Part shown: positions 57,084 through 64,000 of the stretch, piece after piece
Position numbering within the stretch: position 1 is the stretch's first letter
How the letters are laid out: each line of letters starts with the position of its first letter
Assembly (NCBI GenBank): GCA_964568425.1
Contig: CAZMPO010000004.1
Coordinates: 1-64,000 of the forward strand
Direction: 5' to 3'
Source: CAKSQF01 sp964568425
GTDB taxonomy: Bacteria; Bacillota; Clostridia; Oscillospirales; CAG-272
Length of the DNA: 64,000 nucleotides
The notes under the pieces: model-generated
Databases searched by the model: none
The model's input: only the letters and a program-made list of their open reading frames with translations
Told to the model about the DNA's origin: nothing
Position numbers and translations under genes: made by a program

Positions 57084-58429
57084 GCTCCGGGCTCCTCTCT
57101 GTTGTCGAGAGTCGTGAACTTGGTGTATTTTCCGAACCAGCCCACCTCGATCTTTCCCGTTCCGCCGTGACGGTTCTTGGCTACGATGACCTCCGCAACA
57201 TTCTGCTTTTCGGGATCGTCCTTGTAATACTCGTCACGGTAGAGAAAGAGAACGACATCGGCATCCTGCTCGATCGCACCCGAGTCACGCAGGTCGGACA
57301 GCATGGGTCGCTTGTCGGTTCGTGATTCCGGTCCGCGCGACAGCTGTGCACAGCAAATAACGGGTACTCTCAGCTCTTTTGCCATAACCTTCAGGTTTCT
57401 CGAAATATCGGCAACCTCCTGGACCCTGTTCTCGATCCTTCTGTCAGATTGCATCAGACCGAGATAGTCGACAACGACCAGCCCGAGATTTTTAACTCGG
57501 CGAAGCTTCGATTTCATTCCTGTGACCGTGATGTTCGTCGTGTCGTCGATGTATATCTCTGTTTCAGCAAGTATCGACGATGCATCGGCGAGCTTTGACC
57601 AGTCCTCGTTTGATAGCATGCCGCTTCTCATCGTGTTGCTTTCGATAAGTGCCTCGGATGAGAGCATTCTCGAAACCAATTGCTCTTTTGACATCTCAAG
57701 CGAGAATATGCAGACAGCCTTGCTCGTCTTTTTTGCGACATTCGTCGCGACATTCAGCGCAAACGAGGTCTTACCCATACCCGGACGCGCACCGACCAAG
57801 ATCAGATCGCTCTTGCCCATTCCGACAAGAACGCTGTCGAGCGACGAAAAACCGGTCGGCGTGCCGACTGCCTCTTCTTTGTTGTCGGCAACATCCTTGA
57901 TCTGCTGATATGTGCCGAGGATGACATCGCGTATGTGCGAAAAGTCGTGCTGTTCCTTTGTCTGCGCGATCTCAAAGACCTTTGCCTCGGCTTGGTTTAT
58001 TATGTCGGATGCTTTGTCCTGCGCCGCGTAAGCGTCCTCGGATATCTCCTCGGTGACCTTGATAAGCCGCCTGAGGAGACTTTTGTCTCTGACGATCGAC
58101 GCATAGTCCCTTATGTTGCCCGTTGACGGCACTATCTCAACGAGTGTTTGAATATAACTTTTTGATCGCTCGCTGTCGTAAACATTGCTTTTTGTCAGCG
58201 TGTCCATAAGGGTGACGGGATCTATCTGCCGGCTCTGTAAAAAGAGCCTCTGCATCGCGGAAAATATCTCCCGATGCTCCTCAAGATAGAAATCGTCTGC
58301 CGATATGAGCGTGGCGACATCACTCAGCGCCTCGGGATCGATAAGTATCGATCCGAGCACCGACTGCTCCGCCTCAAGAGAAAACGGAAGCTTTCTCACG
58401 CCCAAAGTACTTGTGCTTTCGGTTGGCAT
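57080..58429 (-). CDS. dnaB: Replicative DNA helicase
   Basis: Hexameric 5'-3' helicase at the replication fork (Bacillus DnaC), 449 aa. N-terminal P-F-S-L-E-A-E-Q-S-V-L-G-S; Walker A G-A-R-P-G-M-G-K-T-S near residue 216; C-I-F-S-L-E-M-S near 243; V-V-D-Y-L-G-L-M near 325; C-A-Q-L-S-R-G-P-E-S-R near 362; and D-S-G-A-I-E-Q-D-A-D near 385. The ribosome binding site is weak. It lies 78 bp after rplI, the conserved pairing of this cluster. Confidence 0.97.
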   Translation of the reverse strand: MPTESTSTLGVRKLPFSLEAEQSVLGSILIDPEALSDVATLISADDFYLEEHREIFSAMQRLFLQSRQIDPVTLMDTLTKSNVYDSERSKSYIQTLVEIVPSTGNIRDYASIVRDKSLLRRLIKVTEEISEDAYAAQDKASDIINQAEAKVFEIAQTKEQHDFSHIRDVILGTYQQIKDVADNKEEAVGTPTGFSSLDSVLVGMGKSDLILVGARPGMGKTSFALNVATNVAKKTSKAVCIFSLEMSKEQLVSRMLSSEALIESNTMRSGMLSNEDWSKLADASSILAETEIYIDDTTNITVTGMKSKLRRVKNLGLVVVDYLGLMQSDRRIENRVQEVADISRNLKVMAKELRVPVICCAQLSRGPESRTDKRPMLSDLRDSGAIEQDADVVLFLYRDEYYKDDPEKQNVAEVIVAKNRHGGTGKIEVGWFGKYTKFTTLDNREEPGA

Positions 58430-58507
58430 TTTTATGACTCACAGCTTTCGCATCGGCGAAAGCTTCCTTCCTGTGTCTTACTTTTTTGCTTTTCTAAAGC
58501 CTGTTTG

Positions 58508-58957
58508 TTATTTGACGTTGTGGACCTCGACCTTGACGTGCGCGACGATGTCGGGGTAGAGCTTTATGTCAAGCGTGTATATGCCGTAATTTTTGATGGG
58601 CTTGTCAAGCACGATCTTACGCTTGTCGATCGATATGCCGTATTTCTTCGCGATGTTTTCGGCGATCTCTTTGGATGTTACCGAACCGTAAAGCTTCGTG
58701 TCACTGCCCGATGCGATCGCAAAGTCCATCATGCACCCCTCAAGCTTTTTCGCAAGCTCCAGAGCGTTTGCACGCTCGGTCGCCTCTTTGTATTTCTGCG
58801 ATTCCGCTTTGGCTTTGATCTCGTTTAATGCCTTGGAGTCTGCCTCGATGGCAAGCTTCTTCGGGAAGAGAAAGTTGCGCGCGTATCCGTCGGACACGTT
58901 TACGACATCGCCCTTTTTGCCCTGTGATTTTACATCTTGTGTGAGTATTACCTTCAT
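58508..58957 (-). CDS. rplI: 50S ribosomal protein L9
   Basis: A 149-aa ribosomal protein with the signature start M-K-V-I-L-T-Q-D-V-K-S-Q-G-K-K-G-D-V-V-N-V-S-D-G-Y-A-R-N-F-L, shown here in separate residues, a long connecting helix (about 40-75) and a C-terminal domain ending in A-H-V-K-V-E-V. AAAGGAAAC precedes the ATG. It lies 47 bp after gdpP, the standard arrangement in Bacillota. Confidence 0.97.
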   Translation of the reverse strand: MKVILTQDVKSQGKKGDVVNVSDGYARNFLFPKKLAIEADSKALNEIKAKAESQKYKEATERANALELAKKLEGCMMDFAIASGSDTKLYGSVTSKEIAENIAKKYGISIDKRKIVLDKPIKNYGIYTLDIKLYPDIVAHVKVEVHNVK

Positions 58958-59004
58958 TGTGTGTTTCCTTTCTTGTTTAACTGTAGAACAGAATTTTGTT
59001 GCTT

Positions 59005-61026
59005 TTAGTCTGCCTCAAGTCGTCCGCGCTCCTCGTCAAGGAAGGTGTCGATAGATCTCTTGAGTGCCTTTATTAAGTCGTGCGCGCTCGAACTCTCGTT
59101 CCAGCTCGCTCCCGCCGCGTTAAAATGTCCGCCGCCGCCGAGCCTGCGGAGTATCGCCTCGACATTTATGTCGCCCGATGAGCGTGCGGATATCCTAAAC
59201 GCTCCGTCAAGACGGAGAATAACGAATGTTGCCTCGATGCCCTCGACGTTTAAGAGCCTGTCAGATATCTTCGCGCCTATCGTAATGTCGCCCTCGTCGT
59301 TGCCCTCAAGATCGTTGAGTGCTATCATGACGGTCTTGCGATAAGGCTCTTGGCTTATCTCAAATCGCGCCTCTCGCGCCATTTCGTCAAGCCCTGTTCT
59401 GAACAGATCGTAGGTCTCCGCCGGGTCACCGATCGAGCGCAGATATCTCGCCGACTCAAATGTGCGTACACCCGTGTTGATGACAAAATGCTTCGTGTCA
59501 AGCACGATGCCCGCATACATGAGATTTGCCTCTTGCGGACGAAGAAGACTGTCGCTCACCTGCTCAAGTATCTCGGATACAAGCTCGCACGCCGACGATG
59601 CCGACGGCTCAATGTATGAGAGCAGCGGAGTGGTGGTAAATTCCTCGGTCTGACGATGATGGTCGATGTATACGACATTTCCTACTCTGTCGGCAAGACC
59701 GGGCAGCTCAAACTGCGAGCTGTTGTTGACATCGCAGACTATCAGCGTTGTATCATTGCGGATGAGATCGAGCGATTCGGTGGATGTTACGAACATGTTG
59801 TCATATTCGTCAAGCCCCTTGAGCAGAGGAAAGCATTTTTCAATGTTCGGACTGCTCTTGTCGATGATTATGTTGCATTCGACGCCGAGATAGGTGCAAA
59901 GTCGCGCCATACCCACACATGAGCCGAAACAGTCGAAATCGGGATTTCGGTGTCCCATTATCAAAACATTCGACGAGCGGCAGATCTGCGTCGAGAGTGC
60001 GCGAGAGATCGTGTGCGATTTGACCGCCGATCGCTTTTGCGATGTTTTGGTCATGCCGCCGAAATGATAACTGAACTTTTCGGTCTTGACCATCGCTTGG
60101 TCGCCGCCTTTGGCAAGCGCAAATTTCAGTGCCGAGTACGCATTGTCTCGCTTTTCGCTGAAGCTCTCTCCGATGTTTGACGTTCCGATCGATATCGTGA
60201 TCGGAAGATATCCCGAACCGACGCGTATCTCTCTTATTTTGTCGAGAATGTCGAATTTGCTGTCGATAAAGGCTGTCAGGTGCTTTGCCTTGTAAAAGAG
60301 AACATATTTGTCGCGCTCGTAGCTTATGAGGACTCCGTTGACACTTGCCGCCCATTCGAATAAGATCTGCTCTGCGGCGGCTGTCGCGGAGGCGTAGTTG
60401 TCACGCTCTATCTGCGCCAGCTCCTCGAGGTTGTCGATGTAAATATAAGCGATCAGCGCGTCGTTGTCCGACAGCTCCTGGCGTACTCGCTCCAGATCGG
60501 ACACATCATGCCAGACAGTGATGTAAAGCATGTCCTTGTCACTTCCGAGTACGCTGCCCTCAATCCTGTAATTTTTCCCCGCAACGGTGAGCATACATTC
60601 CTTGCCGCCGTCTATCGTCGATTTCACTTGGTCAATGCCGATCCCTGCGATCTCCGAAAATCTGCGTATGTTGCGTCCCGCTGAATCGGATATCTCTCTG
60701 AACGACCTGTTGCCCCACCTGATCATGCCGTACATGTCACATGCGCATATCGGCGAGCTGACCGAATTGTAGAGCGTGGTGTTTATGTCGGGGGTAAATC
60801 CCGTATGGGCATCGGGCATGCCGTGTCTGCCTCTTGATCTGCGTATCAAGAATAGGGCTGTTATTATCCCGATGTAAACAAGCGAGATCGAGATGAAGAT
60901 GAAAAGAGATGCCCCCCTGCTTGCCGTAAAATATTGAAGTAACAGCATGGCAACGATCGCCGGCGCGATCACGGCGGCAAGCCGCACGGGCAAAGCCTTG
61001 CAGAGGTTCCTTAATCTGTTTTTCAT
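59005..61026 (-). CDS. gdpP: Cyclic-di-AMP phosphodiesterase GdpP
   Basis: Membrane phosphodiesterase that hydrolyses c-di-AMP, affecting cell-wall and potassium homeostasis. 673 aa in the usual order: two N-terminal helices (about 10-60), a PAS-like domain (about 85-175), a degenerate GGDEF domain (about 190-315) lacking the G-G-D-E-F signature, then DHH (G-H-R-N-P-D-F-D-C-F-G-S near 355 and I-D-H-H-R-Q near 436) and DHHA1 with G-G-G-G-H-F-N-A-A-G near 628. The metal-binding residues are intact. Confidence 0.96.
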   Translation of the reverse strand: MKNRLRNLCKALPVRLAAVIAPAIVAMLLLQYFTASRGASLFIFISISLVYIGIITALFLIRRSRGRHGMPDAHTGFTPDINTTLYNSVSSPICACDMYGMIRWGNRSFREISDSAGRNIRRFSEIAGIGIDQVKSTIDGGKECMLTVAGKNYRIEGSVLGSDKDMLYITVWHDVSDLERVRQELSDNDALIAYIYIDNLEELAQIERDNYASATAAAEQILFEWAASVNGVLISYERDKYVLFYKAKHLTAFIDSKFDILDKIREIRVGSGYLPITISIGTSNIGESFSEKRDNAYSALKFALAKGGDQAMVKTEKFSYHFGGMTKTSQKRSAVKSHTISRALSTQICRSSNVLIMGHRNPDFDCFGSCVGMARLCTYLGVECNIIIDKSSPNIEKCFPLLKGLDEYDNMFVTSTESLDLIRNDTTLIVCDVNNSSQFELPGLADRVGNVVYIDHHRQTEEFTTTPLLSYIEPSASSACELVSEILEQVSDSLLRPQEANLMYAGIVLDTKHFVINTGVRTFESARYLRSIGDPAETYDLFRTGLDEMAREARFEISQEPYRKTVMIALNDLEGNDEGDITIGAKISDRLLNVEGIEATFVILRLDGAFRISARSSGDINVEAILRRLGGGGHFNAAGASWNESSSAHDLIKALKRSIDTFLDEERGRLEAD

Positions 61027-61078
61027 GCCTTTTTCTCCTTGTGAGTTGTGTGTGATTTATAAATGTTTTCGATCGGCT

Positions 61079-62152
61079 TTAGTCCTCGCGGTCGGACCTC
61101 TGTTTTACTTTATTGTTTATGTATTCTACGATCTTTACGATCGCGCCGAGTATCGCGAGTATCGTCAGGGCAAAATACCCGGCAACGAAAGCGATCAAAA
61201 TGAGAATGATAAGAAGCAGTACGGAATACGGCTTGCGCGACCTTATCGACGCCATGAGCCATCTGAAGCCGAAGGCAAGACAGGGAAGGATCGTTATAAG
61301 CACAAGATTCATTGAGAGGAGAGTGAAGGTGGTGAGGTCTTTGTCTTCAAGAAGCGATCCGAGCAGATCGCATATGGTTACCATTTGAGCGAAGAGCAAA
61401 AACAAGAACGCATAGATCGGTGACGGAGAGAGCAACCATCCGCGAAGTCGCCTGTTTCCGTAATAGTATCCGAGCATTATCCGCCTGAATATGCCGCATG
61501 AAACATGAATGATGATATGCGATGAAAGATAAACGATGCCGGGCAAGAGCAGCTTGGTATAAAGCCATGTGCTCTTTATGAGCTCGTCAAGTGTTTCGAT
61601 ATCATAAGAGGCGATCCCGCCTTCTTTAAATGCATCATCGATCATGGTGATAAGATATTTCTCAATGTCGGCGTCCAGCTGCCTGATCATTGAAGAAAGC
61701 TCGGCTATACCCTCTGTCTTGTAGTAATAGACAGCTGATAGTGAGACGATCAATATAATAACGATCGAAAGGGCGATCGATGCCATGGATTCCGTGAATA
61801 GCCGACTTTTCAGCGAGTATACGCAAAGTGCCGTTATGAGCGCGATGACGGCGTATGCTCCGCTCGTCAGACATATAGGCGAGAGCTGTCCGCTCGCAAG
61901 GAGGGATATCGCCGCTGCTCCGAGACAGGATAGGGCATATGACAGTCCCGCGACGGCAAGCATCCGCGCACGCCCTCCCTTTGCCGACAGACAGAGAAAG
62001 GGGATCGTTGCGACCGTGACGGCAACAGCAGTCAAGATCACGCCGCCCGATGTCGGGCTGAGCGCACCGAGGATGATCGCGAGTATGAGCAGTATCCTTG
62101 ACAGCTTTTTTGACGGTAATTTTTGCAGATCGTTTTGATTTTGAATATCCAT
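61079..62152 (-). CDS. YybS-like DUF2232 membrane protein
   Basis: A 357-aa integral membrane protein with eight or so hydrophobic helices and few loops, of the DUF2232/YybS type. Its position as first gene before gdpP-rplI-dnaB is that of yybS in Bacillus, which is the main support. Function unknown. AAAGGACAGTT precedes the ATG. It has its own promoter at 62244-62272 and is divergent from the flavin reductase gene. Confidence 0.85.
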   Translation of the reverse strand: MDIQNQNDLQKLPSKKLSRILLILAIILGALSPTSGGVILTAVAVTVATIPFLCLSAKGGRARMLAVAGLSYALSCLGAAAISLLASGQLSPICLTSGAYAVIALITALCVYSLKSRLFTESMASIALSIVIILIVSLSAVYYYKTEGIAELSSMIRQLDADIEKYLITMIDDAFKEGGIASYDIETLDELIKSTWLYTKLLLPGIVYLSSHIIIHVSCGIFRRIMLGYYYGNRRLRGWLLSPSPIYAFLFLLFAQMVTICDLLGSLLEDKDLTTFTLLSMNLVLITILPCLAFGFRWLMASIRSRKPYSVLLLIILILIAFVAGYFALTILAILGAIVKIVEYINNKVKQRSDRED

Positions 62153-62243
62153 AACTGTCCTTTCGATGACGTTTGCGGGTGCTCATGTGACCGTTTTTCC
62201 AAACATTTCCATTTTCGAGCGAATTATTCGTCCGTTTCGTTCT

Positions 62244-62272
62244 ATTATATCATAATTTCTCTCAAAAGTAAA
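62244..62272 (-). promoter_or_regulatory. Promoter of the yybS-gdpP-rplI-dnaB-tilS-ftsH run
   Basis: Minus-strand TTTACT (62272-62267) and TATAAT (62249-62244), 17-bp spacer. Confidence 0.65.
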
Positions 62273-62291
62273 GCAATTTCGAAAAAATCTC

Positions 62292-62320
62292 TTGACGAAA
62301 TCCAAAAAAAAGTATATAAT
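62292..62320 (+). promoter_or_regulatory. Promoter of the flavin reductase-rimM-trmD unit
   Basis: TTGACG (62292-62297) and TATAAT (62315-62320), 17-bp spacer, 76 nt before the start. Confidence 0.78.
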
Positions 62321-62396
62321 AGCAGCAGGGTCGGATCTTGCGACGATATTTGCGTTTGTTTGCAGTTGATCGGCAATTTAATGGAAGGTATTTAAC

Positions 62397-62948
62397 ATGT
62401 CTGATTTTGTGTATGTCGAGCCGCACGAGCTTTGCGGTAATGTTTTTGATGAGATAGGAAACCGTTGGCTCATAATAGGCTGTCGGGATGACGAAAAGGA
62501 TAATCTTAACCTCATGACCGCGAGTTGGGGAACTATGGGCGTGCTTTGGGGCAAGCCGATATGTACGCTTTTCGTTCGCCCGGGCAGGTATACAAGAGAG
62601 CTTGCCGATAAGACCGATACGCTCACTGTTTCGGTGTTTGACGAGAAATACAGAGATCAGCTCAGACTCTGCGGCACAAAAAGCGGCAGAGATGTCGATA
62701 AGGCAAAGCTCTGCGGATTTACGACCTTTGAAAAGGACGGCTTTGTCGGCGTCAACGAGGCAGACCGCGTGTACCTTTTGAAAAAGCTGTACACCGATAT
62801 GCTCCGTCCCGAAAATCTGCTTGATCAGAGCATCGAAAAATGGTACCCGATAAAGGATTATCATAAGGTGTATATCTGCGAGATCGTCGGCGTTCTCGAT
62901 AAAAAAGCCGACAATAAAAATAGCGAGGAAGCAGCTCCAAATGTCTGA
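62397..62948 (+). CDS. Flavin reductase-like (FMN-binding split-barrel) protein
   Basis: A 183-aa protein of the flavin reductase-like family, expected to bind FMN and act as a small oxidoreductase. Features: L-N-L-M-T-A-S-W-G-T-M-G-V-L-W near residue 40, F-V-R-P-G-R-Y-T near residue 60, and L-T-V-S-V-F near residue 76. The partner is unknown. GGAAGG lies upstream. Its last 8 bp overlap rimM, a gene with which it has no known functional link. Confidence 0.87.
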   Translation: MSDFVYVEPHELCGNVFDEIGNRWLIIGCRDDEKDNLNLMTASWGTMGVLWGKPICTLFVRPGRYTRELADKTDTLTVSVFDEKYRDQLRLCGTKSGRDVDKAKLCGFTTFEKDGFVGVNEADRVYLLKKLYTDMLRPENLLDQSIEKWYPIKDYHKVYICEIVGVLDKKADNKNSEEAAPNV

Positions 62949-63471
62949 AATATCGGAAAATAAAAAATATCTCGAGGTCGGTGTCGTGCAGAACGTGCAT
63001 GGCGTGTCCGGCGATCTGACTGTTGCCTGCCTTTGCGATTCGACCGATGTCTTTCGCTCGCTTAAAAGGATATATGTTGTCCGGGACGGGAAGTATACAC
63101 CCTGTAACCTGTCAAGAAACAACCGTCATCGCGAGGGCGTGATGCTCGTTCATATAGACGGATTTGATTCGAGAGAATCCGCGGCATGCCTTAAGGGTGC
63201 ATCGCTTTATGCAGACAGAAACGATCTTCCGTCGCTGAAAGAGGGCAGCTATTACATAGCCGATCTGCTCGGTCTTGATGTCATTGACGCCAAAAGCGGT
63301 AGGATCTACGGAAAGATAACCGATGTGTCAAGCTATGGCGCATCCGATGTGTACGAGATCACCGACGACCACGGAAATGTCCGACTTTTCCCCGCGGTTC
63401 CCGAGTTTATCGAAAAGACCGATCTCGAACACGGACTATATATTAATCCGATCGAGGGAATGTTCTCATGA
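62941..63471 (+). CDS. rimM: 16S rRNA processing protein RimM
   Basis: Assists maturation of the 30S head. 176 aa: an N-terminal barrel with L-E-V-G-V-V-Q-N-V-H-G-V-S-G-D-L near residue 11, and a PRC-barrel part with Y-Y-I-A-D-L-L-G-L-D-V near residue 103 and L-F-P-A-V-P-E-F-I near residue 143. Its stop overlaps the trmD start (ATGA), the usual rimM-trmD arrangement. The rpsP gene that often precedes it is absent here. Confidence 0.95.
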   Translation: MSEISENKKYLEVGVVQNVHGVSGDLTVACLCDSTDVFRSLKRIYVVRDGKYTPCNLSRNNRHREGVMLVHIDGFDSRESAACLKGASLYADRNDLPSLKEGSYYIADLLGLDVIDAKSGRIYGKITDVSSYGASDVYEITDDHGNVRLFPAVPEFIEKTDLEHGLYINPIEGMFS

Positions 63472-64000
63472 ATTTCGATGTACTCACACTCTTTCCCGAC
63501 CTCATCGATGTCATCACAGAATCGAGCATAATCGGCAGAGCAAAAGAGGCGGGACTTATAACCGTCAGAGCGCACAATATCCGCGATTGGTCAAAGGACA
63601 AGCACAGAAGAGTTGACGATACTCCCTACGGCGGAGGGAAGGGCATGCTGATGGCGGCACCGCCCGTCTGTGACTGCTTTGACAGCGTCCGAAAGATGCA
63701 ACAGGGCAGCTCGCACTGCGTCTATATGTCCCCGCAAGGAAAGATACTCACTCAAAAAAAAGCCGCAGAACTGCTTTCATACGATAATCTCACCATCCTT
63801 TGCGGTCACTATGAGGGTATCGATCGACGTATCGTTGACGAGATAGTCGACGAGGAGATATCGATCGGCGATTACATCCTGACCGGCGGCGAGCTTCCGG
63901 CATGTATACTCATCGATGTCATGGCACGGATGATCGACGGCGTGCTTGCCGATCCCGAGTGCTTTGAAAACGAAAGCATCGCTTGCGGCGCGCTCGAATA
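63468..64000 (+). CDS. trmD: tRNA (guanine37-N1)-methyltransferase, partial
   Basis: First 177 codons of TrmD, a knotted SPOUT enzyme that makes m1G37 and prevents frameshifting; the frame is open to the window edge (family length about 240 aa). Visible features: M-N-F-D-V-L-T-L-F-P at the start, R-R-V-D-D-T-P-Y-G-G-G-K-G-M near residue 47, L-C-G-H-Y-E-G-I-D-R-R near residue 111, and the knot segment I-S-I-G-D-Y-I-L-T-G-G-E-L near residue 131. Translation is coupled to rimM. Confidence 0.96.
   Translation, partial: MNFDVLTLFPDLIDVITESSIIGRAKEAGLITVRAHNIRDWSKDKHRRVDDTPYGGGKGMLMAAPPVCDCFDSVRKMQQGSSHCVYMSPQGKILTQKKAAELLSYDNLTILCGHYEGIDRRIVDEIVDEEISIGDYILTGGELPACILIDVMARMIDGVLADPECFENESIACGALE

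Overview
The window looks like a chromosome segment of an anaerobic member of the Bacillota, class Clostridia. The evidence is near-consensus TTGACA-N17-TATAAT promoters, strong GGAGG ribosome binding sites, a pyruvate phosphate dikinase, a clostridial ferredoxin, a two-gene SUF-like system, a CIRCE element, a Bacillus-type LexA box and Bacillus-like gene order. I cannot name the genus. The last gene, trmD, runs off the right edge.

Region by region. 0-8 kb: mscL, a minimal SufC/SufB-like Fe-S pair, a CIRCE-controlled hsp20 with an inserted palindromic repeat in its leader, an SGNH hydrolase, three tRNAs, and a NifU-like plus GGGtGRT-protein operon. 8-16 kb (mostly minus strand): tmRNA, a DUF1963 protein, then holB-ricT-ferredoxin-trmN6-rsmI-smpB-amidase, which follows the Bacillus holB-yaaT-yabB-yabC order. 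16-25 kb: envelope genes (small membrane protein, DUF3298-like lipoprotein, DUF951, YfhO), a two-component system, a GH31 glycosidase, and a metal-linked pair (HMA protein plus DUF2325) under a DtxR-like operator.

25-31 kb is the most unusual part. A Hin-size serine recombinase lies directly upstream of two 26-bp sites with inverted cores. They flank about 150 bp that contain a perfect sigma-70 promoter. That promoter reads through a long structured leader into two secreted proteins built from cysteine-pair repeats, cohesin-like domains and dockerin-like domains. I read this as a candidate invertible promoter controlling a phase-variable surface assembly.

31-41 kb: a zinc-ribbon membrane protein, an SOS-controlled yolD/Y-family polymerase pair, azlCD, a broken DUF5131 gene, and an MmeI-like restriction-modification enzyme bracketed by two nearly identical terminator hairpins, followed by ppdK. 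41-53 kb: a stand-alone GlmU-type acetyltransferase, pth, mfd, a PrsA-like foldase, an EEP-fold phosphatase/nuclease, an M50 protease, tRNA-Pro, tmcAL, a YdcF-type protein and a degenerate M23 protein. 53-62 kb (minus strand): yybS-gdpP-rplI-dnaB-tilS-ftsH, a conserved Bacillota cluster. 62-64 kb: flavin reductase-rimM-trmD.

Coordinates of CDS include the stop codon. Start sites were moved downstream of the longest reading frame where a ribosome binding site argued for it. All family names are from recognition of sequence motifs by eye; no searches were run.
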